NCBI RefSeq assembly: GCF_943734655.1
Contig: NC_071355.1
Coordinates: 75,343,449-75,407,448 of the forward strand
Origin: Sabethes cyaneus
Taxonomy: Eukaryota; Arthropoda; Insecta; Diptera; Culicidae
Length of the DNA: 64,000 nt
Direction of reading: 5' to 3'
Positions 1-12,009 of this stretch are shown here, in pieces. Position 1 is the first letter of the stretch. Every line of letters starts with the position of its first letter. The notes below the pieces were generated by a model, which was given only the letters and a program-made list of their open reading frames with translations, was not told the DNA's origin and ran no database searches. Both the position numbers and the translations under genes were made by a program.

Positions 1-961
1 TGAACGACCACAACAACAACAGCAACAAACTTGTCGCCACAAAGGAAACTTCGGTCAGCAGGGGGTGGTAACCGAAACCGAAACAGGTGAACTTGTGGTG
101 AGAACTGGGTGCACAAGTGCACCCCGATTTACCCATATAAGGAAGATGCAAGTTCACAATAAAGCATTCCAAAACCGGTACTTATACGGGCAATAACTAA
201 TAAATCTACCGTACGTACGTACATAGGTTTGCTCCGACCGCAAAAACATCCTTCGGATCGGATTAGGCCGGTGATAGATTGGAGCCGGCTGGAGCCGCGG
301 TCGAATGCGATTTCGACGGTGTCTGTGACGGTGTTCTAGTTTTTTATTACCTGATTATTATGGACAAGGTGCGGAATGTTGCAAATGATGAGTGGAAACT
401 ATTTTGGTTTCTTACGATCGATGGAGACGTGCGGTTGGCTTAATTGAATTTTTTGTTACGACCAGCAAAGAACCTAGCTACTATCACTGTGGCTAACAAT
501 ATTCATTTGCTGCTAATTGAGTGCTCGTAACTCGTAGTGTGGATACCGCAAAGAAAGGGGGCAGTGGCGTTCGTTACAGCAACCAGCTATTGACACTGAC
601 TTTGAAGTCAGTAGGGTACACTTGAGTTTAGTTGTGGTTAGACGGCTACCGGTTTTTTGCTCGTTTTTCTTTTGCACCCGGTGCTGCTAGACAGGCTGGG
701 AGTGGGCTGAAAATGATTTGCTAAACATCAATGATCACTGGTAAGCATGATGTGGTGACAGCACTAATGCCATGCTTGGTTAATTATTTGCCTGTAAATA
801 CGAGCAGTTTGGTATGAAGAATGTTTTTCTTAATAATTTTGTGGTTAGGGTTCATTTCGAAAATCTTCAAAAGCAACCAACTAATTGTTGAGCTACATTA
901 AACGAGAAAAGAATACATAAAAATCCATTTCCAAAAAGTTTATTCAATTCTGATGAAACAA

Positions 962-1069
962 GCATTCTCGCCTCTCACGCCGAGGACCCGGGTCCAAATT
1001 CCAACTCCGCAGAAGTCACGAATGACCCAAGCTGTTAAAGTAACTATAATCTAAAAAAAAATAACAAAA
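962..1069 (+). repeat. tRNA-derived SINE, old copy (family A)
   Basis: The stretch has a box-B-like core (GGTCCAAATTCC), then the tail block GAAGTCACGAATGA, AGCTGTTAAAGT and an A-rich end. The same order occurs in the better preserved copy at 16456-16564 and in a short 3' fragment at 21750-21798. Divergence and the missing head suggest an old, 5'-truncated insertion. Confidence 0.65.
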
Positions 1070-1458
1070 CAATAATAATATTTCTGTTCCCCGAAAAACA
1101 ATCCCTGAAAGTTAAAATGATAACAAGAAAGGACAAAACGCTTCATTACCATAAAAAGTAGATCATTTCTCATTTGTCCATTGAAGATTTGACATAATTA
1201 TAGGAAGCCTACCCATGATCAGCACACGTTTGGCCCCCTGATCATGCAATATATGCCCAGGGTCCGCGACGGCAGTGCTAGAAGCCCAACCTTTCGCGGC
1301 TGAAAAAAACAACAACAGCAACAGTACCGGCACTGATACGTGCAGCCATGCTCAAGACTTGCCCCTCAGGCTCTGACATAATAAGGTAATCAAATTGAAA
1401 TTCATGCTCTCGACGATTACCAAAAATGGCCATCCGCCAAGGTCGCCTTCGTTGCTCC

Positions 1459-1482
1459 GTCGACGACGACGACGACGACGAT
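1459..1482 (+). repeat. CGA trinucleotide microsatellite
   Basis: About seven CGA units follow one another directly. It lies in non-coding DNA, and no function is evident. Confidence 0.85.
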
Positions 1483-1957
1483 GGTGAGCAAGTACTGTTT
1501 CGCGCGTGCTAGCCTCTTGAAGTGTTCAGGCAGGCAGATCCCGTCCGGTTTTGTGCCCCACTGGTGGTGCTGAGGGGCTGCGCAAATTTATTGTTTTGCT
1601 CTTCCGTGACTGCAGTCAGGCTCACTCTTTCGCTTAGTGCCCTGATCGAATTCTGCACGATTAACGCCAGGTGAGCTTTTGCTTTGCACGAAAGAAGAAA
1701 CAATTGACAACGTCTTTATTTTTGCACTTACGCATTGAAATTCGATGATATGAATGCACTGATACGCGGAATCAGCTGGGTGAAAGTAGATTTTTAGCTT
1801 TTGGGTGGTCCTCGTTCAGTGATACGTGTCAGAGTAGTTTGCAATTGGTATGGGTTGAACAGTGTCCTCGAATGTCACTTATTTCTCAGAAATTCATGAA
1901 AAATGGTCTGTTTACTTCGCTTCATAAATAACGGTTTTCATTTTTTCTTCCAAACAG

Positions 1958-2320
1958 GTCACGTGTGCTTTCGCGGTGTTTCCAGTGTTCATACGCAATT
2001 AGCTAAATCCGTTTTCGGCGGTTCGTCCTAGTGTTATATCTCTAGTGTAGTGCAGAGCAAAGCTCAAATCCACAGCCAAAATGGATGCCATTAAGAAGAA
2101 GATGCAGGCGATGAAGCTGGAGAAGGATAACGCGTTGGATCGCGCCCTTCTCTGCGAACAGCAGGCCCGCGACGCAAATCTGCGCGCGGAAAAGGCCGAA
2201 GAAGAGGCCCGCCAGCTGCAAAAGAAGATCCAGGCCATTGAGAATGATCTGGATCAGACGCAGGAAGCGCTGATGGCCGTCAACGTCAAGCTGGAGGAGA
2301 AGGAGAAGAATCTACAGAAC
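1958..2320 (+). CDS. Tm1: Tropomyosin-1 exon 1a (muscle-type N-terminus); coding part 2081-2320
   Basis: This exon encodes the first 80 residues of a long tropomyosin, the coiled-coil protein that lies along actin filaments and, with troponin, regulates muscle contraction. The exon opens after the acceptor CCAAACAG at 1957, has a 5' UTR to 2080, and starts at the ATG in CCAAAATGG (2081), a good insect initiation context. Residues begin MDAIKKKMQAMKLEKDNA, the hallmark of long-type tropomyosins needed for head-to-tail overlap, and show unbroken heptads with Ala/Leu cores and many charged residues. The donor GTAAGT follows the Asn codon at 2320 in phase 0, which joins exon 2 at 35649 in frame. 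An ATG-free stop (TGA at 2336) follows if unspliced. The C-terminal exons of this isoform lie outside the window. Confidence 0.96.
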
Positions 2321-3929
2321 GTAAGTAGACAGTTTTGATTTCTGCCATTCTGATTGACCTGATTTTTTCTGCATACAAGGTACAAATGAGGCGTTAATTT
2401 GCGAATTTGATTCGCGAGTTAAGTCGCAAAAAAGAGCTTAACAATGTGCTTTGTTCATTCACAACGTGCTTTTAGCCTGTTTTGATTGATTTGGGTACTC
2501 AGTGAATGATATTTTGCTTCACCGTTGCTCTACTTTCTTGAGATAAATATTATCGGTATTAACGTATTTTGATTCAAAATATTAGATACAAGTTTCTAAG
2601 AAAAATTTATAGAGCACCTAGGAGAAATTACTTTGTATTTATTTTATATTTTTATTCGGGTACTTAATACAACCAATCCGCATGAACAGTTTCGGTTACA
2701 TCCGGTATATATAAAACAGTTTAGCACCATTATTCTGATCTATTGTGGTAAACAGTTTTTTAGTTACTTCTCCCAAAAGGATTACACGGAAAAAGCAATC
2801 CAAACTTTTACTTAATCGGTCTAATATGCCTACCTTTGATTATCGTTATGAAACTGGGCAACCCAGAGTGTGAAAAAATAGGCGAGGCAGAACATATTGT
2901 AGGGATTTTAACTAAAAGCACGCGAAAAAATCTATACGGGCCGTAATGGCGGACGGCATAACCCAAGGAACATTTTTGCCGTATAGCAGCTTATCAAGCG
3001 CTTGTTCTGTTGGTTTTAGCTATACAATAGTTAAATAAGCTACTCTTAAACAAAAATGTTCGTAATATTGTAATGACTTGTAAATCTGTCTTCTTCTCAG
3101 TAAAGCTTTTTTACGTTTTTGGAATCTCCTCCTTGAATAGCCATCCGATTCCCCTTTCAGAAATCCAGCAACTTGTACAACTGTTATCGTTCCAAATGCA
3201 AGAGAAATGTCCCGCTTAGGCGCGTCCGGCAGAAATCGAACAAAAATCTGGCAGCGAAAAACTTTTTCTGTCAGACATTCTGCCGGATTTCTGGCCGCCG
3301 TCACCCGTGAAAACTAGCAGAAATGCAACATCCGATTCGAGCAGAAATTACGATTGGTTTTTCTGCCGGATTTCTGCCAGAGGTTTCGAATAAAAACCGG
3401 GTTTGAACCGATTCAGCTTTCCCTCCTTTTTTGGAGGGTAGCAGCAGCGGACTGTAGCAGCAAGAAGCGTGCAATAAACAGGTTAACAATTAAATTATAC
3501 CTGCTTTATTATGTTCCATATTATTCTCTTACCTTTTACAAGAAACTGCAGAACTGAAGAATCACTTTTCTCCTGCCTCAAAGTGTCACATTTGACATAA
3601 AGAGAATCGAGCGAAAAATGAAGACTGGTTCTGTTCGATTTCTGCCAGGCATCCGACTTTTTCGTAAGCGGGGTACCCCTTTACCGAAGACTCCAGAACT
3701 CAAGACTGGACATAGAAGGAATGTATGCGTGTGATGTTGATGTAGAATATCATACAATGATGTCATTAGGGTTGTGATGCAAGAGTGATGGCACATATCC
3801 AACTTAAAAGTTACCACCGTCATCCGTAGAGGGCGTACTGACCCTGTCCGTCGAGATTTGACAGAGTATCAGAGGGGTGCCTTTACCCATTTGAACCTTT
3901 CTCTTCCTTTGTGAGAGACCGTCTCCCTC

Positions 3930-4605
3930 TTTTGTCAACCCCCCTGCGTTAATACTTTTATGCCAAAAAACATATGATGAAGAACAGTTCAGAAGTTCCG
4001 GAGCTATGGCGGAACATACATTCATACTCACGCTCTTCGCCCTCATACCTGTCGGTACCTTCGCGGTCAGCTCCTCCTTCTGACACGTAGCTAACTATGC
4101 ATCGGTTTGCTCTATGAAAATCGAAATAAAGGGTTTTTACCATATATTCCTCCTCAGTGGAACCCCTCTCTTTTCTCAAAGTCACTTGCACAGCTGCAAT
4201 CGGTTTAAATGCAAGAGAAACGCAACCCCTTTTATTTCTTTGTTCCACTCCTCCCCCGTGTTAGAGATCTCCCTTTTTGTCAACCCCCCCAGTGCTGATT
4301 CCCGTATGTTAAGGAACATGTGTCCTAAGTTGGATGAAGCACCGTCCAAGCGTTTCAGAGTTACGGTCTCCCTACTTGTTATGTACTACCCCCCCTTTTG
4401 TCAACTCCTTCAGTTCTGATTCCCTTATGTCAAGGAACATGTATGCCAAGTTTGATGAAGAACCGTTTAGGTGTTTCGGAGTTATGGTAACCCCCAGTGT
4501 TAATTTCCTTATATCAAGGAACATATGTGCCAAGTTTGGTGGAGAACCGTTAAGGCGTTCCGGAGTTGCGGTGGAACGTACAAACATACTCACGCTCACT
4601 TTTGT
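3930..4605 (+). repeat. Cluster of about four diverged copies of a LINE-3'-end-like repeat
   Basis: A unit of about 100-115 bp recurs: a C-run, then a TTAATTCC-like block, AAGGAACATGTGCCAAGTTTG, GATGAAGAACCGTT and GCGTTCCGGAGT, ending in GGAACGTACAAACATACTC. Copies begin near 3936, 4285, 4400 and 4492. The order of motifs resembles the 3' ends of mosquito non-LTR retrotransposons (inference). The partial tandem arrangement suggests repeated insertion or local duplication. Confidence 0.55.
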
Positions 4606-4613
4606 AGATCAAG

Positions 4614-4745
4614 TCGGCACCAACTTTTCAAAAGGGCCAATCTGCAAAATATTACCGAGTGAGGGGTCTTTTCTGCTGGACTGAAACCCTCACTTGGTTT
4701 GTTTACATTTTGCAGAAATGAAAACTTTTGAAAAGTTGGTGCCGA
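4614..4745. mobile_element. Small non-autonomous TIR element (MITE), 132 bp
   Basis: A perfect 21-bp terminal inverted repeat begins TCGGCACCAACTTTTCAAAA at 4614-4634, with its complement at 4725-4745. The interior adds a second inverted pair (CTGCAAAAT against ATTTTGCAG, and GTGAGGG against CCCTCAC), so the whole element can fold into one hairpin. It has no coding capacity. The superfamily is not assigned, because the target duplication is at most 3 bp and ambiguous. Confidence 0.75.
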
Positions 4746-5148
4746 AGTATCGAGATGGCAAAAATCAAAATCAACATTTTCGAGAAATCGAGAGTAACTC
4801 AAGACTGCTCGAGAATTTTGAGGTTTCATGAGATTTTCTTCAGATTTATTCAGACAGTCAGTGTCTTGTCCACCGATTTTGCTACAGTTTTGATTCCGAC
4901 AGACTAAATTTTTGATTGATTTTGGCGTAGGACTAGGTCTTGCATGATGGTAGGAAGTGGTCAGCTTTTGAACGCTGATAGCTTAGCGATTTTCTAATCA
5001 ATTTTTGTACGTTTTTGCACTAATCGATCAGAAAATCTTCTACGGGTCGATCCAAATAAATAAGGCTATTGATTTATATTGAAAAATTGAAAATAATGAA
5101 GTACTACCCAACTAGAAATCCTCGCTTCGTGATTGGTTGAAAAACGTC

Positions 5149-6066
5149 ATACCGTCATCCGGGGATACTTGCAACACTTTTGAACTTTGACTTAGTATAA
5201 CTTTCGAAGTATACCGTTTAGGTCCAAGTGTAAGTAGCCAAAACTTGTATAGTGGTCAGTACTTTTGATTTATGATTATGAAAAAGAATATAAACTAAAT
5301 GAATGTGTAGAATGAACCGAAAATAGGGGTGTTTCAAGTTACCCAGCAAACGGGGTTACTTGCAACACTTTTCTGATTTTGCATTTCTTATGATTTTATA
5401 TCTGATTTCAAACCGCGAATGACTATTTTTAGATATTTTAAATGTGTTTGTAGTAAAACAAGAGATAGTGGAGGCGTTTTTTGTTTCCAAATTTCGTCTA
5501 TCGCCTTTTTAAAGATATTCGGCGAAAATGCAGCATGTCGGCTCCAAATTGCCGTTTCAAGGCACGTGGAATTTTTCACAATTTTAATTTTTCTGGAGAT
5601 GGTGGTAGACAAAATAACATCGTAAAGATGCAAACTTACTTTGTACATACTGTCTATTACGATAATTTACGACTACGACTATTACGACACGAATTCATCG
5701 TTTCTTCTCCAAGTTTAAAATATAAACAAAGCTCAAAGTTGCTATTTGTTAGCTTATATGATGCACTTATTGTGTACAGGAACCAAACAATAAAAAATAA
5801 TTCCATGTCAATGAACTGACGCAACTTTGAACATCCATTTTTCCTACTCTGAAAGTGAAATTACTTTCCAATCGGATAAAAACAAGCAAAACAACAATGT
5901 AATGGATTAAACCTAACTAAACAATAGGTAAACGTCCCTTCTTTAAAATGGCATTGGGTACAAATGGTTATGTTAACAAACAAATGCGTTAGAGCTGTCA
6001 AAAGCGCGATGCGCCGAAGTGTTGCAAGTAACCACGGTGTTGCAAGTATCCCCGGATGACGGTATA
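5149..6066. mobile_element. Non-autonomous DNA transposon with ATACCGTCATCCGGGG termini, 918 bp
   Basis: The left end ATACCGTCATCCGGGGATAC followed by TTGCAACAC is matched as a perfect inverted repeat of at least 29 bp at the right end (6038-6066). A second GTTGCAAGT block near each end adds subterminal repeats. TA or AT borders fit a Tc1/mariner-like target, but this is inference. Short open frames inside it show no transposase motif. Confidence 0.75.
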
Positions 6067-6198
6067 AGTTTTAACGTGTTTTTTTAAGTGACAGAATCTC
6101 CCCGTCCCAACAGGTCGAAGATTCTTTGCGACGAATGAACGGATACCAATTTGATATCTGTGGCTGAGAAGTACGTCAGAAAAACTGACGAAGCCTTC

Positions 6199-6294
6199 CA
6201 GTCCCAACTAGATTTTTTGCGTATCAAATTTGGTTCGGTTGAGACGACCTGTCAAATGAATCAAAATTGAGTCAAAGTGATAGAACCATCCCTG
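6199..6294 (+). repeat. Dispersed repeat copy ending in ACCATCCCTG (family D)
   Basis: The block TGTCAAATGAATCAAAATTG, then AGTCAAAGTGAT and AACCATCCCTG, recurs at 34514-34636 in the same orientation and at 21621-21737 in the opposite orientation. It looks like one terminus of a DNA element whose outer end is CAGGGATGG. Confidence 0.65.
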
Positions 6295-7958
6295 TCTTAA
6301 GGTGTCAATCGTTTATCGACTTTGCATTACACCAAAAATCGTCAGATCTTAAAGCTAAGTCCATTTGGTGAAATTGTTTGTGCGCTGGACATTCGTTTCA
6401 ATAAATCATTTGCAGCACGCGCGTTTTGACATGCTGTACCGTCTTGTGGAAATCACAACTCCTCCACATTAAGTGCACTCAATCTGGAAACAAAAATGTC
6501 GCTGTTTTTAGGTTATCCTCGTTTGCACAGTGCACAGCAGCAATGGCTTCTTCAGTACACATTGTATAATGTACAAGAATCCACCTTCTCTCTTCAAGCA
6601 AATTTTGATTTATTTTATGTTGTTACACAGATTCTGTAATATATGAAGTAACATATTTTTCATATTAATTAACATATCAACGACTCCGAAATTTGAAATG
6701 TTGAATTCTCGCAGTATTAAGCAACAAAAATTTAAAAAATATCCTTTACTCATCTAGCCCTCGTCTTCATTCATATCTCACAATAGCTGTTATACCGCAA
6801 ACCGATTATCTTCATCCGCAGAAAAATCAGCTTCATTCAATAAAACGCACATAAATTTCCCAACTCAACGACTATATCTCGCCTGAAGGCGGTGAAGACA
6901 TCGGAATTTTCAAGATGGCTTCCATCCAACGTAAAGCATCCGTTTTCTTTTTCTGTCGGTCAAGTATGCGTGCCATAGTTTCGTATACACTAAGCAAAAG
7001 GTTTAAATTTAGCTCCCCGCCGGTGTGCGGTGGAATTTGCACTTACGGTTTATGGTGCAACGAGTGCAGGCCGAGGTATGTCGCCTGCGCGTCAGCTAAA
7101 ATCGGATGCAAATATGCAATCTCGAGAATAGTTTGTTATATAATTTTGAATGATTGACCGTTCTAGCATGGTGCGATAATTTTTTGGATTGGTAAAAACG
7201 AATTATTTAAGATGTACCTGTAGCTTACAGGAATGATTCGAACTAAGGTTTGAAACTATTTTTAGGATCGTGCGCGCTGGTGCGCAGGATCAGATCGGCA
7301 TTAAATATGGCGTCATGTTTGACGTCTTTTCGGGACATGCGCGTGTAATATGTGAAAATTTCTCTACCTCGTAGCATGACTTGAGTTCTATTGTAACTAC
7401 AAACGCCAATGAGGAATCGGCATGGAAGCATGTTGTTCCTAGAATGGTTTGTCCGTCATGACTAAGCGGACTTTCATGCCGAAACTAGCTGAGTTCGCTA
7501 GGGATCGGCAGAACTAATCATCGTCTAATTTTATAAAACGGTTTATCGGTGTTATTGGCTGCTGTGGTTGTATGGCGTGGCGGCCGACGAAGACATCACA
7601 TAGCGGGGGTGGTGGATGCGATTCACGAACGAAAATTTTTCGTCGACGAGGGTCAGCGGGAAGAAGAACAAGAACTATAAGAATACGGCTCACGGCTGGT
7701 CCCACGAGATCGGTACGGAGTTTCATTCATGACATGAGTACACTATCCGGCACACTGTTGGAAGAGCCGGGATGCAGTGAAAACCGCATTTTGTTCTGTT
7801 TCCTCACGGCCAAGGGAGAAACACTAAGTGGCAACCGATAATTGCATTTGATTGGAAATTGGAAACTACAGACAGTGTGTGTATTGGCGCAGAAAGTACA
7901 AAACAAAACAGGTTCTGCCAGTAGTGGAAAACGATAGTTTACTTATGCCGACTGGAGA

Positions 7959-9563
7959 ATGATCGGCGTGATATCGTATGGAAACAGGAAACGTGGTTGC
8001 AGTTGCTTCACTAGTAAAAAGCGTGTTCCCAGCGGAGGTAATGCCGGTGGTAGACGTGCGAGAAAAACACGACATGCACGAAATCGTGCAGCGGTAATAT
8101 CAAATGGTAAATCCGGTGCTGGCCATGAGAGAGCAGCACTAGTGCCGATCAACTGTGGCAGCGTCGAGCTGACGGAGGCGAAAACGGTACGAGCAAACTC
8201 GGCGAAAACGAAACGCCACCGAGCAGCGAGACCAGCAACTGGCAGGCGTAGCTCAGTGTCAGTGACAGCAGCAAGTAAAAAACAAGAACAAGTACGACGA
8301 CGATCGACGAGTTCGGCAAGTTTGGCCGATGGTGGTGCTTCTGATAAAATGTGCGAAAATAATCCCGTTCCATCTGGTGGAGGAGCTGGTACGGGTAGAA
8401 AACGAGGTCATCAGCATCACCCCCGATTCGGGGGCAGCCGGAAATCGAATGTACCAGCGGAGGACGTGATTGCAGCGCTTAGAGGTGCCTTCGACGGTGG
8501 AGCAAATCTACCTGCCGTGCTATTTTCGACGGGCGTAACCGGAGTCCGAGGAGAAGGAGGAAGTATTAGCAGCAGTTCGTCATCGTCGTCACTGCTGATT
8601 GGCAACGGTACGGTAAACACAGACATAATCATCTGTAGCGACGAAAATGCTAATCCGTTGCAAAATGTCATCCGAGCGGGGGCGGATGAGGAGAAAGAAA
8701 AACAACAAACACCAATGCTAATCGATGCTGATAATGACGACGAAATGGTAAGCAGCAACAATGACGACGATGTTGTAAATAATAATAGCAGCAATCTGGG
8801 CCAGGATCTCAATGCGGAAGAGGAACCGTTTCTCGATCCCATCGATATCATTGTGGAGGGTGACGAACGGTTGACAGAGCCAAGTGATGAGTTGGTTGAT
8901 CAACAACAACAACAACTGCAACAAAGCAACAGCAATAGTTTAGTTAGTAGCGATCTAAGCAATAGCACTACCAGCAATGTAATAGTAATAGACGACGACG
9001 ATGATGACGGAGGTGGCAGTGCTGCTAGTGGGGAACCGCTGGTAATAAAGCTGGACGAGGTGAGCAGCGGCCAGGAGCTAGTCAAGCAAATCAGCAAAAA
9101 ACTGAAACGTAGCAAAAAGAGTCCGTCCTCGGATGATTCCAGCAACGCTAGTGTTAGCAGGAAAAAATCTAGTAGTAGTAAGAAATCTTCCAAAAATTCC
9201 GACGGAACGGTTGGCGGCAGTAGCAGCACCGGAAAGCAGCGGAAGAAAATCCGTACGACGGCCGATGGGTCCAAGGCGGCACAACGGGAACGTGCATCGG
9301 GCGATGGGGCACCGTGTGACGGTGGTGGCACCGATAGCGGCTTGGGTGATGACAACGATCCGGATGCGGCCGAGTGGGCGAAACTACGCTGCACCAGCGA
9401 GCGGACGGAAGTCATAGCCGAGCGGGAACATCGGAGGCAGAAAAGATGCGCCGACTATCCGGGACTGGCTTTCGGACGATCCATTTTCAGCTCGGACACA
9501 ATGATGAAGTTCAACATCATCCGGAATGAGCTGCACAACATCATGAAGACACAGCTGAAACGG
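7959..9563 (+). CDS. Tm1: Tropomyosin-1 exon 1c: 535-residue N-terminal domain of an atypical Tm1 (Tm1-I/C-like)
   Basis: This long open exon ends at the donor GTAAAT (9564) after Arg535 in phase 0, exactly the phase needed to join exon 2 at 35649. The ATG at 7959 is the first Met after an in-frame TAG at about 7935. Residues 1-120 are basic. Residues 203-211 form a Ser run, 222-350 are Asp/Glu/Asn-rich with a Gln stretch (315-322), and 380-430 are Lys/Ser-rich (KKLKRSKK). The last 65 residues look folded or helical (WAKLRCTSERTEVIAE ... FNIIRNELHNIMKTQLKR). Drosophila Tm1-I/C, which links kinesin-1 to oskar mRNA, likewise replaces the normal start with a disordered domain before the shared rod. 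Equivalence is inferred from position, phase and the terminal segment. The rest of the domain is low complexity and gave no other family match. Confidence 0.85.
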
Positions 9564-12009
9564 GTAAATATCACATATTTTCACTTGTCTATTGCATTAT
9601 TCCGCGATTTTTCCATAATTTAGCGGTTGTATACCTTCATATTTAATATAAGAAATTTAAATTGTTCGGTGCGCAAAAGTAACTGAAGTTAGTCAGCTTA
9701 AGCAACAAATCGGTGCACAAACCTAAATCGGCCTGCAAATGCGAGAGAGTGAGCAAAGCCAAGGCAGATTATAGCAGCAGAATGGTTTTATTTTTAGCGA
9801 GAGGAAATTTTCCAAAAAAAAAAATCAAAATGCCTTTCCTCGCGAACGCCAGATTGTGGCAGAACGGTACATTTTTCAACCCACATAAACCCACCCGAAA
9901 ATGTGAAGAAAACAGCAAAAATCGGTGTGCACTGAACTGATCGTCCCAGAAAAGAAACGAGAAAAACAAGACGAACGGTCGAAGAAGTATGAGTGCACGC
10001 TTGATTTTATTCATCTCGCGACGTCGTCGTCGCGATACAAGCAGCAGGCAAGCGAGCCGGATGGGGTTTTCTTCGGTGTGCCCTGTGAATCGGTTTGTTT
10101 ATTCGTGAAAATTTCCCGTACTCGCAACAACGTGCGATCGCGATGCTGTGCAATAACAAAGACCTAGATTTTTCCTTTGCACATCGGTCAACTATGATGT
10201 GTGCTTTGTGTGACCGTGGCATGCTTTGTTTAGGCTTTCGGTTCCTCGGTTCGAGGAAGTGGCAAAGTGCGTACCCACCCTACCCTTTCACTGTGTAGAC
10301 TAGATGCGTAATCATCACTTTATGGCGGGTGGGTGGTGGTAATGAAAAGCGTTTTTCTTTTATCACAGAAAAACTTTAAGACGCCGTAAAATTTTTGCGC
10401 TGCGGTAGGGTAAAGTAAAACCAGGTCTCCGCTGCCAGCCACGAACAAACAACGAGGGGAAGGTTGTGTAATTTATGTTTTTTCTTTGCATTTTTTATTT
10501 CGATGTTTGCTCGCTGGTTGTCTGCCTCGAGACAATCACTCAGTCTTATCGCTAGAAATAGAAATATCAAAATTGAAATTGATTTAGTTAGGTGGGGTTT
10601 GCCGAGACAGAGGAGAGAAAAAAACTATCGTATCGAGCGCGGTAGGGAAAACTGCATAAAATTGTCCCGGTATTAGCAAGTAATATTTCGGTTGCTTTTG
10701 TTTACAGAGAAATGATTGCGCGCCGTCCGTGCTGCAGCGGGCATGTACATATGTAGCTGCGCGTGAAGAATGCGCTACTAATTGGCTTATGATGAGATCA
10801 TCGACAGCTTTGCGGTACTCTAGAGACGTAGACAATCCGAACGGAAGGCCATACGGATAGATTGTGCTCTTGTGGCGATGAAAATAACACATCGGCTGAG
10901 ATAGGGTTTAGATTAGGCCATTTCTACACAGCGTAAATTTTGTTAATTAGGTATACACTTCGGAAGAGTTAATTATGAAGGCAAAGGGAATAAGGAAAAG
11001 CTATTTTCCTGCTTTAAACTGTTCGTGAGTTGTGAGTTTTGTCTGTCTGCAAAAGCATATTCACTTACGACAATTACCGACCAATTTTTTGGTTTCATTT
11101 TTAACAAGTGGTTCTAAAAATACTTTAGAATACACTTTTCCAAGCACAAACAGATTACACCTAAAGGACGTTTAAAAGAAAACTCAAGGTCTTGACAAAA
11201 TTTACCTGATATTTTTTTAAATAGAACATGCACAGGGGTTTACCTGCCAGATGAGTATTGTCATGAGTGGAAGAAAAAGAAAGTGCAAATGCTGATAAGA
11301 TAACAACCGTCAAGCAGTTTCCAAGTTCCTGGATTTAGTATTACCTTATTGCAATTGTACAGTCAGTAACATCCGTTTGGGCTTTTGCTACCTTGGGTTG
11401 TACGTCACGAATCTGGACAAATAACCCTCAAAGACAGGAACAAAGAGTAACCAATTTTATGTTAACTATAAAATAGTACCAACTTTGCCGGCCCCAAATA
11501 CCTTCGCTGCAGATTGTTAACTTCATCTTGAATACTTTGAGTTTCTCGTAATAAAAATTCACTGTGCTTAGGAAAATTATTCAGTAGATTAAGACATTTT
11601 AAATCAACCCGGTTGACAGATTTTAATAACTCTATCACCAGATGGGATCAATAGACGAGTATACTCGGTTCTGTGTTAGTTTTAGTCCTCGTTAAGTGCT
11701 CTGTCTTATGAACGATCTTAGTAGATTGTTTATTTTCTTATCGAAACAGCTAGGATGTGTCGATTGGTTTCATTCGCTCTACGCTTAACAATTGATGGAA
11801 GTCGAACGTTATTTTCTTTGCAGCTTTTTTTTCTTTCATAGGGCATTGGATGGTATTTTCGGTATGTTTCTAATTATTGGGCCTACTCTGTTTTCGTGTT
11901 ACCTGCATCGGAAGAACCAATTTATCGCCACGAAACGAATGTGCAACCAGTTGTAGTGATTTTCTTTCTAAATTTTAAGCTAGGAGCCTTCGTTTTTACT
12001 CTGACCTAG

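Larger units (their letters stand above)
1..1957 (+). other. Non-coding DNA upstream of Tm1 exon 1a (probable intron or promoter region)
   Basis: No convincing coding frame is present. Because the coding exon that follows begins at a clear splice acceptor (1957), this stretch is most likely an intron whose non-coding first exon lies to the left of the window, although a promoter inside it cannot be excluded. It holds one old SINE copy (about 962-1069) and a CGA trinucleotide run (about 1459-1482). Confidence 0.6.
2321..7958 (+). other. Tm1 intron segment between exons 1a and 1c
   Basis: AT-rich intron with no recognisable gene. It contains a cluster of LINE-3'-end-like repeats (3930-4605), a small TIR element (4614-4745), a larger TIR element (5149-6066) and a dispersed repeat copy (6199-6294). 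The part from about 7570 to 7958 is more GC-rich and could include the 5' UTR or promoter of exon 1c, but no initiator or TATA element could be assigned. The rest of 2321-3900 and 6300-7500 shows nothing beyond decayed sequence. Confidence 0.7.

Noticed and set aside
5388..5819. Open frames inside the 918-bp TIR element
   Set aside because: No helix-turn-helix, DDE/D motif or other transposase feature could be seen, so the element is called non-autonomous.
7572..7841. 89-codon Arg/Ser-rich open frame upstream of exon 1c
   Set aside because: It has no splice link or family match. It is more plausibly 5' UTR or promoter DNA of exon 1c.
8417..9415. Open frames of up to 171 codons on the minus strand opposite exon 1c
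   Set aside because: They are Leu/Ser-rich antisense shadows of the Ser/Asp-rich exon 1c sequence, with no independent support.
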